Assembly (NCBI GenBank): GCA_018136815.1
Contig: CM030941.1
Span: 172,439 to 236,438 of the forward strand
Length of the DNA stretch: 64,000 nucleotides
Direction of reading: 5' to 3'
Source: Isochrysis galbana
Lineage: Eukaryota > Haptophyta > Isochrysidales > Isochrysidaceae
A model generated the notes under the pieces. The model saw only the letters and a list, made by a program, of their open reading frames with translations, was not told where the DNA came from and ran no database searches. Positions 9,930-18,557 of this stretch are shown here, in pieces. Every line of letters starts with the position of its first letter. The stretch's first letter is position 1. Made by a program: the position numbers and the translations under genes.

Positions 9930-10222
9930 GGGGTAAGAGTGTTTCCCGCGAGAGATCTCAGCTATGCGCACGCACGGCGCCCCCGCGGGGGAACCAATGC
10001 ACATCGCGCCGTGCGCATCCACGGCGTGCACATGGGTGATTGCAACTCATCACACCCTTCCCGTGGGAGATCTCTCTTATACTGCACGTTTACGTAATTG
10101 GGAACCGCAAAAGAAACAAGCTGCTGTGCGCATGCACGGGGCACTGGTTCGTCAATCTGTCGCCAAAAATAGATCATGGTAGATTTGTATATGGACATTT
10201 GATAGCTCAATTCGACTGATGT
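9930..10222 (+). repeat. Dispersed repeat family A (copy left of the chromovirus)
   Basis: The block contains ATGCGCACGCACGGCG, a CCGCGGGG core, ATGCACATCGCGCCGTGC and CACGGCGTGCAC, which together can fold into GC-rich hairpins. It ends with TGGACATTTGATNGCTCAA. The same order occurs at 28430-28747, and the hairpin core recurs at 63600-63870. It is non-coding. Confidence 0.65.
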
Positions 10223-10265
10223 GGAGAGTGACGCCCATTCTTTCGATTCTTCTGAAATTCACGAC
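10223..10265 (+). pseudogene. Fragment of chromoviral pol at the insertion site
   Basis: These 43 bases are nearly identical to about 24366-24408 of the full-length element (codons just after the RNase H region). They end with ACGAC, which is the target duplication of the chromovirus. The element therefore inserted into an older pol copy. Confidence 0.75.
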
Positions 10266-11662
10266 TGTTGTATTCCTGCCCATCTGAAGGCTGTAGGCAT
10301 GAATATTCGTGTAAGGTACGCGCTCACAATTACAATTGAACAGTTCCCCGTGTTGCCACTGACGCACAAGACACACAGATTCGGATTCCCCATGGTCTCA
10401 AGTCCAGGTTTGCAGATTTTGGTCTCGAAATTTGCGATTCGAATTTTGTTTTTGCTGTTACTATAATTGTTGGCTCGTTTAAGGTAATAAACCGGCATGA
10501 CTTCGACTTCTCGTTCCGCAGTTGCTCTGCGAGACTCTCTCTCTCTCTCTCTCCGTCCTCCTCTCCTCGGCCGACGGAGGGAAGTTTCGTCCAAAACATT
10601 CTCCGGTCCCAGGATGTTCCGTGGGGGTCTCTCTGCGCTCCGCGAGGGAAAGGACGCGATCTCGCTCCGAGATCACCCTCGCGCCCTCCCACGCTGCCCC
10701 GCCGTGCCCTCGGTCCCTCGCCCCCGCGGCAGGTTCTTCCTCTCGGCGTGCCATCCGTCGCCTCCGGCCGTTATATTATTCCCCCCCCCCGCGCGAGGTT
10801 CTTCTCCTCCGCGCGCGGTTCGTTTCCTCCGGCCGTCGTTCGTTCCCCCCCCCCGCGCGCGCTGTTTCCCCCCCCTCGCTTCGATTCCTCTCGCGATTCC
10901 TTCGATGATTGCCTCCATCTCGTCCGTTCTTCTTCGCGATTCTCGCGGAGGGGGCACCGACGTTTAACGTTAGTTTCGCCGTGGTTTCGGTAAAAGAAAG
11001 GTAGAACGAATGGCACGCGCCTCGCGTCTCGCGTCTTGTTTCGTCGCCCTTTGCTCGTCTCTTGTCTAGAAGGTCTCTCCGCACATCGCCTTCTTCCCCC
11101 GCGCGAGTTTGGATCTCTCCTCGACCCTCCGCGTTGGCTTAAGCGGACGAGTTTCGCTTTAACGATAGTCCGAACCCTTCGTTTGCGTAGTTATGCGCTC
11201 TCGTTCCGTATTTCTTCGCGCATGGCGATCGATCGCGACCTCAGCCTTCGCCGCGCGGGAGGGGTTTGTTTATCGTATGATTCCGGAGTGTTTACGTTAG
11301 TTTTCTGAGCCCAAGGACTTTGGTTTTTGGGTTTCTAGTGAGTGTTTTTGTAGCAACTTCGTCGAGTCCCACCGTGTTCCCAAGCGAGTCCCCCCGAGTT
11401 CCCGAGTCTATACCCCGAGTCAACGAGTCAATACCAGCCAAGCACGCGCCTGAGCCACCCCCAGTCGCCTGCCACCACCTCCCACAAGCCTCCTTCCACA
11501 CTTCCGCGCCCTCCGTGCGTCGTGCGTCGTGCGTCGATCACCATGCCCGTAGTCACCCCCGAGGAAAGCTCCATGAGCTCCCCGCAAGAACCGCATTCCG
11601 CGCTAGCTGCCGGCGCGCCCTCGCAGGCCATCTCCAAGAGTGAGATGAGCCTTGCTCTGACA
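10266..11662 (+). repeat. 5' LTR of the chromovirus
   Basis: The 1397-bp LTR starts TGTTGTATTCC and ends GCTCTGACA. It matches 26442-27839 almost base for base; the visible difference is one C in a homopolymer near 10790. It holds a (CT)n run at about 10535-10552, C-runs near 10790-10870 and the ATG of gag at 11543. No TGG primer-binding sequence follows its 3' end. Confidence 0.93.
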
Positions 11663-14311
11663 AGCACAAAATCTTCGCTCGCGCCTTCGGCTCCGGTCGT
11701 CACGTCGAGTTCTTCCCTTGAGAAATCTTCATCGTCCCCGCGTCATGAGCCCGTCTCTTCTTCTTCTCTTCCCGAACTGTTCGGGTCGAAGTCTCCTGGG
11801 GAAGAGAGCCTCGTGGGACCCCTCCCTTCTTCAAAGGAGAGCCTTTCCGAGCCAGTTCTCCCCCCCTCTCGCCTCTCCGCGCCGACGGTCGAAGTTCCGC
11901 CGCCTCCGCGGGCCTCTACTCACACCCCATCAACTGGAGCTGGAATGGGTCCTCTAACCTCGTCTGTTGCTCCACCGGTGGCCTTTCCTCTCCTTTCTTT
12001 TGCTGATCCTTTGCCAAGTGTTCATTCCTCTCTCAATCCCTCTGTGGTTGGTGCTGAAGATGATGTGGATTCCGTCCGGTCCCTCCCTCCTTTCGAGCCC
12101 CCACCATGTGAAGAGTTTGTTCCACCCCCGTCGACGTATTCGTACCCCAAACGTAACGTCGTTCCACCTCCGACCGCCACCGTCGGCGCCGCCCAAATCA
12201 TGGACCAACAAGTCCAGATCGAGGCTCTCCGCGGCGCTGTCGACCGCCTCGAGTCCTCTACCCTCCAAGCCGCCCAGCGCCACGAAGAATTTCAGCGAGA
12301 GGTGGGGTCTACCTTCAACACGATACTCAACATTCTACAGGGCCAAGCGGGCACTACGACTTCGTCTCGAGTCGAAACTTCGCCACCGCTTGTGGAAGAA
12401 GGAGACAACTCCATCGGTGCTCCCCCTGCCTCGGCCAAGTTCCCTTCTCAACCTTTGCCCGCCGCGCCGTTCTCCGTTCCGCCAAATCCGATTTCCGATC
12501 CCGTACCCAATACACCCGTTCCTGTCCCGTCTGTCAAGCCTGTTTCTGATCCCCAACCTCCACCCACCGTCGCGGGCCTCCGCTCGCTTCCAAATCCGGC
12601 GACTCGGCGGCATCCCGTCGATCCAAGCCTCGCCGGGGATGTTTCTGAGCGAGAGGTCATCCTAGTCTCATGGGACCAACTGTTTAACATGTCCCCCTAT
12701 GAGGTAGCTTCTCTCTACAAGAACTCCGACGATTTCGAGCTAATCCACGCCATTCTCAACGGCGGCCTCTCTCGGGCCGGCAATGTTTGGCACTACCGTG
12801 TGTTTTTCGAGAAGGAGCACGTGACCAAGTGGGCTCGGAGCCGCTTCTTCCTCGACCGCACCCTCCATCACCAAGTCCGAATGGGCAAAGAGCTTTCCGA
12901 GATCAAGTTCCCCAAGGGCCTGGCCTCGGACAACGTCCAGACAGCGGCCACCTCTTGGAATGATTTTCGTCTGTCCTTCATCAAGCCACTCGAGCGCGCC
13001 CTCTCGCTCGGCTGCGACCACCGTGAAATCTTTACATCCTTGCTAGCGGCCGCCAACTTGTGCACCACCGGCAACCAAAGGATTTACGCCTTCCTCCTCG
13101 ATCTCGCCGAAGATCCGGTTCTCTCTCTCAATCCCGCGCTGGCCTGCGACGTGCTTCTCCGCAAGTGCGACGCCACCTTCGCGGCCAACGTGCCCGGCTT
13201 CGCCAAAGACTCCGCCTCCATGGAGTGGGACCGGCTCGTAGCTCGTGAGGCCGGCTCCGATCTCTTAGAGTTATCCAAGAATTTGGTGCGGGCGTACGTC
13301 CGCAAGATGGGTGACGCGAAGGTGGATGCCACGACAGTCTGGGACCACCCGAACATGTCGCACGATATCAATCAACGATTCGAGTCCATCATTCGGAACG
13401 ACAAGGTCGACGCGGCTCGCGGCGTGGATAACGCGACCAAGTTCGGCGAGTATCTTGCAAAGACTCGCTTCCGCGTCGAGAACCACGAGCTTCCTCGTTC
13501 GGCCCTTTCGTGCGTCAACCTCTGCCAACGCTACTTGAGCCCGTACGAACAGTCCCGTGCTGGCCAACAACAAACGTCGGTCACGGTCGCCGCCGTGACG
13601 CCGCCGGCGACTACTTCCAAGTCCACCAAGACCGCCAAGGTTGCTAAGACTGCCTCTAACCCCGCAGACACTACGGCTTCGATGGTCGCCGCCGTCCAAG
13701 CGGCGGTGGCCGAGGCATTAAAATCGCAAAACAACAACTCGAACCGCAAGGCGACTGGCGCTGACAATCGTCGGGCTCCGCCTCCGCCTACGAATTACTC
13801 CGCATCGTCTCCGTTACCGGACGCACTTCTTGACCGTCCTCTCGGCAAAATCACGTCTTCTCGTCGCCAATGTGATCCCCCTCCGAACGGCCTTGGGCTT
13901 CCGGCCGATTCGGGCCTCTCGGAATGGGATCCAGGTAGCTGGTCTCGAGCTCGAGCCCGCTTCTGGCAAATTTCTCGTTACGCTGGTCACCCGGCCCTTC
14001 GCGCTGCGCTCACGCGCTGCCGGCCCTCCGATGCCACCATGACGGCGCCGCGTCTCGACGACCTAGACCGCGACGTCAAGGAGTGGACCGACGCCAACGG
14101 CTGCGCGTACTGCGCCTTTCGTCCCCGGGCTCCATCTGGTACGCCCGAGGCAGACCTGTGGAAGTATGGCACGGGCGACGGAGCTCATAACCCCGTCGTT
14201 TGCCAACCGTACATTCGTTTTCTCTGCGAAGGCGGCAGTGGCGAGTGTGGTAACGACCCAGAAGTCCACCGCCGCCTCCGCACGATGGTCGTTCTCCGTC
14301 CGGCCCAGTAG
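11543..14311 (+). CDS. gag: Chromovirus Gag
   Basis: The frame encodes 922 residues from the first in-frame ATG (ATCACCATG, with A at -3). That ATG lies 120 bases inside the 5' LTR. Residues 1-210 are Ser/Pro-rich and probably disordered. A predicted coiled coil (roughly 217-270, around IMDQQVQIEALRGAVDRL) is followed by another Pro-rich stretch. An alpha-helical block at about 373-672 is my candidate capsid domain, by position and composition. Near the C-terminus a Cys/His cluster (CAYC at about 853, then HNPVVC and FLCEGGSGEC) could bind zinc, although it is not a standard CCHC knuckle. The frame ends in TAG and stays open in the same frame beyond it. A second, frameshifted copy of its last third lies at 16887-17990. 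Confidence 0.85.
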   Translation: MPVVTPEESSMSSPQEPHSALAAGAPSQAISKSEMSLALTSTKSSLAPSAPVVTSSSSLEKSSSSPRHEPVSSSSLPELFGSKSPGEESLVGPLPSSKESLSEPVLPPSRLSAPTVEVPPPPRASTHTPSTGAGMGPLTSSVAPPVAFPLLSFADPLPSVHSSLNPSVVGAEDDVDSVRSLPPFEPPPCEEFVPPPSTYSYPKRNVVPPPTATVGAAQIMDQQVQIEALRGAVDRLESSTLQAAQRHEEFQREVGSTFNTILNILQGQAGTTTSSRVETSPPLVEEGDNSIGAPPASAKFPSQPLPAAPFSVPPNPISDPVPNTPVPVPSVKPVSDPQPPPTVAGLRSLPNPATRRHPVDPSLAGDVSEREVILVSWDQLFNMSPYEVASLYKNSDDFELIHAILNGGLSRAGNVWHYRVFFEKEHVTKWARSRFFLDRTLHHQVRMGKELSEIKFPKGLASDNVQTAATSWNDFRLSFIKPLERALSLGCDHREIFTSLLAAANLCTTGNQRIYAFLLDLAEDPVLSLNPALACDVLLRKCDATFAANVPGFAKDSASMEWDRLVAREAGSDLLELSKNLVRAYVRKMGDAKVDATTVWDHPNMSHDINQRFESIIRNDKVDAARGVDNATKFGEYLAKTRFRVENHELPRSALSCVNLCQRYLSPYEQSRAGQQQTSVTVAAVTPPATTSKSTKTAKVAKTASNPADTTASMVAAVQAAVAEALKSQNNNSNRKATGADNRRAPPPPTNYSASSPLPDALLDRPLGKITSSRRQCDPPPNGLGLPADSGLSEWDPGSWSRARARFWQISRYAGHPALRAALTRCRPSDATMTAPRLDDLDRDVKEWTDANGCAYCAFRPRAPSGTPEADLWKYGTGDGAHNPVVCQPYIRFLCEGGSGECGNDPEVHRRLRTMVVLRPAQ
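14309..14311 (+). promoter_or_regulatory. In-frame TAG between gag and pol (candidate readthrough stop)
   Basis: The context is CCC CAG TAG GTC GCC. The codons from 14312 to 14881 contain no other stop and join in the same frame to the Met at 14882, the counterpart of 18558 in the intact pol frame. gag and pol thus appear separated by one amber codon, as in readthrough retroelements. The second copy of this region, closer to a contig end, has compensating one-base indels that hide the arrangement. Confidence 0.65.
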
Positions 14312-16786
14312 GTCGCCGGCGGGGCCCACGTCCGCGCTGTTACCCCGCTACCAGTCCAGGGTAGTGGGCCTGAACGCCACCCACCAAAAGATCGTATTAC
14401 GCTACGGCCGAGTACTTCTACGGCCTCCAACCGGTACCCCAAGATTCCCCAAGTTCCAGACAAGCCCTGCCACCTCCATCCCCCTCTTTCTCCTGCCTCC
14501 TCGCCGATTGCCCCTATTTCTCCCAATGCCGATGATTCCATCCTGATTCTCGATATCACGCACGAGTCCTCAAAACCAAGTCAACCGTCACCGCCTCTCT
14601 ATCAACTCAAGCCGCTCAACCGCTACCCCCCGCCACTCCTCAAGCATCCCCAGTCCAAGACCTCACGGTCTGCGAAAATCCAGCCGCCGCAGGCCCAATC
14701 CAACCTTCAATCCTTCAAATCAAATTTCGCATGTCCGAGCCACAAAACGTCTCCCGAGTACGAGTCCGAGTCCAAGTCACGTTCAGAATTACCCTCTTCG
14801 TCTTACGCCACCGCGAGCCCATCTACGAGTCTGAGCCCAGTCCAGTCATCACCGGTATCACCAGTCTCCATTACTACGACGATGGAGGCGCAGTTCTCCG
14901 GTTCTTCCCCACTTTCTTTCGAGTCCGAGTCCAAGCCTGTTTTGAGCAAACCCCGTTCTGAGCCATCCGAGTCCGAGTCCGAGTCCGAGTCCGAGTTTAC
15001 AACGTCACCGAGTCCTACCACGCGGTCGACCGCAGGATTAACGGAGCTCCAGCCACTTACTGAGCCTCCGACGACCATTCCTTCCGCGGGAGTGTTCACC
15101 TTCGGTCCTCCGCGCCCCGAGTCTGAGTCATTTGGAATCTCCGGTCACTTCCAGAATTCCAACCACAACCGAGCCCCGTTTCACGAGCCACCGCGTATCG
15201 AGTCCAAACACAAGCTGACGCCGAAGCCCTCGACGACAGCCACTGTGTCCTTGTCCGAGCCACCGTTCCGAGTCTCGCCGCAGCCGGCCTGCCACTCCAG
15301 CAGGCTGCACGCCGCCGAGCCGATCCCTTCCGTTTCCGTTCTGAGTCCGAGTCCAATCGCACAAGACAGTGCATCCCGAGCCCGCGTAATCAAGCCCGTC
15401 ACCGAGTCCGAGATTTCGGCCGCACCGAGCCAACCGGTGCTGGCCACCGTGCCCCTATTGTCATCACAAGCTTCAGCTTCGTCCTCACCGACGGTTGCGA
15501 CGCCAGGGGGCTTCACCTTTGAGCCGGCCCCGTCCGTTCCCATTTCGAAAGTTAGCCCTGTTATTGGCGTCCAGCACGCCAGAAACGACGAGTCCGAGTC
15601 CGAGTACAAATTAACGTCACCGCGGAGTCCGCGGTCGACCACCGGCGTTCCCACGCCACCCCATCAACCGAGAGCCCTGGAGGAGCTTGAACAGCCGTCT
15701 CCTAGCCCTCTCAAGTCGCCGAGTCTTCCGAATTCGAGTCTGAATCCACCGTAATTTCAGCGGTCCATCCACCCGCTAGCCCGAGCCAAGTCCTCCGAAG
15801 AATGCTTCGCATTGGCAGAACCTCTTCGGCCACTACCCACGCCAGCCGCTGCCGCAGAGCCACCACCCTGGCCCCAGCCTTCCCCGCAGCCGGCTTCTAC
15901 GACAGCCACGTCCCTTCTTTCGCCGGCGCCGACCCCGCCGACGACAGAATGCAACGACGTCTCCTCTTCCGACGTGACCATGGAGAGTGACCACAACTCC
16001 TCTGCACGTCGAGGAACGGCGGCCTCCCAAACCGAGCTTCTACGCCCATTGAGCCAGCCCAACCGAGTCCCTGAGCCATGTCCTTCATGTCTCTCACCGG
16101 TGGTCTCGCGGCCGCGGCGTCCGTCGCCGCCGTCCGACACCCCACTTCTCCGAGTTTCTTCGTCAATCCCGTCCTCCGAGCCCGTCTCTACGTCGTCGAT
16201 ATCCGAGTCTTCTTCCATTCGTCCTACGTCGCTGCGGCCACCGGTCGCCGCCTCCGAGCACTGGCCTGCCTCTCGATACCACTGCCACCACCATCATGCG
16301 CGTGGCAGCGATCAATGCGTCCGCGATCCAGTCCTTCGATTCCTCTCAAAACAACTCCGATGTCGGCACCCGTGATGATACCCCGTCACCCGCTCTCCAC
16401 GCTCTCGCCTCTCTTCGTGGCACGAGCGAGCGGCTCTGCGGTGGTATTACCTCGGCACCTCACGGAGGCAGCCCAAGAGCTTCGCCGGCCTCGCAATGGC
16501 ACCCTAGCCTCGCCTGCCGCCGCGCTACCCAAGCACTTCGATGAGCTTTGCGCTGAGCTCACGAAGATGAATCAACGAGTCCAAGACGGGCTGACGTCTG
16601 GCTGTCACGCACCACGCGTTCTCGTCGTTGGCGAGACGAGCGGCGTCGTCTCCTCCATGTTCCTACTCGCCGGTGCTGATGTAGCTACGTGCGATTTGTA
16701 TCCTTCCGAGATCGATTACGTGCCCCACTTCCAAGGCGACGCGCTTCATGTCCAAAACCTAGGTTGGGACCTAGTCATCGCCCACA
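14312..16786 (+). pseudogene. pol: First copy of the pol N-terminal region, broken at the gap
   Basis: This is the same sequence as 17988-20459, in the frame of gag. It is open until a one-base deletion near 15712 (AGCCCTCTC against AGCCCCTCTC in the second copy) brings a stop at 15754. More single-base indels occur near 15823, 16260 and 16415. It encodes the Ser/Pro/Glu-rich linker with repeated Ser-Glu pairs, then the start of the methyltransferase domain. The 100-N gap cuts it within motif IV. The indels rise towards the contig end, which points to sequencing error rather than biological decay. Confidence 0.75.
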
Positions 16787-16886
16787 NNNNNNNNNNNNNN
16801 NNNNNNNNNNNNNNNNNNNNNNNNNNNNNNNNNNNNNNNNNNNNNNNNNNNNNNNNNNNNNNNNNNNNNNNNNNNNNNNNNNNNNN
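16787..16886. other. Assembly gap (100 N)
   Basis: A run of exactly 100 N, the usual placeholder for a gap of unknown size. Frames that cross it are meaningless. Confidence 0.99.
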
Positions 16887-18557
16887 CTCCGCCTCCATGG
16901 AGTGGGACCGCCTCGTAGCCGTAGCCGGCTCCGATCTCTTAGAGTTATCCAAGAATTTGGTGCGCGCGTACGTCCGCAAGATGGGTGACGCGAAGGTGGA
17001 TGCCACGACGGTCTGGGACCACCCAAACATGTCGCACGATATCAATCAACGATTCGAGTCCATCATTCGGAACGACAAGGTCGACGCGGCTCGCGGCGTG
17101 GATAACGCGACCAAGTTCGGCGAGTGTCTTGCAAAGACTCGCTTCCGCGTCGAGAACCACGAGCTCCCTCGTTCGGCCCTTTCGTGCGTCAACCTCTGCC
17201 AGCGCTACCTTGAGCCCGTACGAACAAGCCCGTGCTGGCCAACAACAAACGTCGGTCACGGTCGCCGCCGTGACGCCGCCGGCGACTACTTCCAAGTCCA
17301 CCAAGACCGCCAAGGTTGCTAAGACTGCCTCTAACCCCGCAGACACTACGGCTTCGATGGTCGCCGCCGTCCAAGCGGCGGTGGCCGAGGCATTAAAATC
17401 GCAAAACAACAACTCGAACCGCAAGGCGACTGGCGCTGACAATCGTCGGGCTCCGCCTCCGCCTACGAATTACTCCGCATCGTCTCCGTTACCGGACGCA
17501 CTTCTTGACCGTCCTCTCGGCAAAATCACGTCTTCTCGTCGCCAATGTGATCCCCCTCCGAACGGCCTTGGGCTTCCGGCCGATTCGGGCCTCTCGGAAT
17601 GGGATCCAGGTAGCTGGTCTCGAGCTCGAGCCCGCTTCTGGCAAATTTCTCGTTACGCTGGTCACCCGGCCCTTCGCGCTGCGCTCACGCGCTGCCGGCC
17701 CTCCGATGCCACCATGACGGCGGCCGCGTCTCGACGACCTAGACCGCGACGTCAAGGAGTGGACCGACGCCAACGGCTGCGCGTACTGCGCCTTTCCGTC
17801 CCCGGGCTCCATCTGGTACGCCCGAGGCAGACCTGTGGAAGTATGGCACGGGCGACGGAGCTCATAACCCCGTCGTTTGCCAACCGTACATTCGTTTTCT
17901 CTGCGAAGGCGGCAGTGGCGAGTGTGGTAACGACCAGAAGTCCACCGCCGCCTCCGCACGATGGTCGTTCTCCGTCCGGCCCAGTAGGTCGCCGGCGGGG
18001 CCCACGTCCGCGCTGTTACCCCCGCTACCAGTCCAGGGTAGTGGGCCTGAACGCCACCCACCAAAAGATCGTATTACGCTACGGCGAGTACTTCTACGGC
18101 CTCCAACCGGTACCCCAAGATTCCCCAAGTTCCAGACAAGCCCTGCCACCTCCATCCCCCTCTTTCTCCTGCCTCCTCGCCGATTGCCCCTATTTCTCCC
18201 AATGCCGATGATTCCATCCTGATTCTCGATATCACGCACGAGTCCTCAAAACCAAGTCAACCGTCACCGCCTCTCTATCAACTCAAGCCGCTCAACCGCT
18301 ACCCCCCGCCACTCCTCAAGCATCCCCAGTCCAAGACCTCACGGTCTGCGAAAATCCAGCCGCCGCAGGCCCAATCCAACCTTCAATCCTTCAAATCAAA
18401 TTTCGCATGTCCGAGCCACAAAACGTCTCCCGAGTACGAGTCCGAGTCCAAGTCACGTTCAGAATTACCCTCTTCGTCTTACGCCACCGCGAGCCCATCT
18501 ACGAGTCTGAGCCCAGTCCAGTCATCACCGGTATCACCAGTCTCCATTACTACGACG

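Noticed and set aside
11522-11542. An earlier start for gag
   Set aside because: The codon at 11522 is GTG. The first ATG, in good context, is at 11543.
16078-17322. A 414-codon frame crossing the N run
   Set aside because: It joins two different contig ends through undefined bases and combines the methyltransferase start with a gag fragment. It is an assembly artefact.
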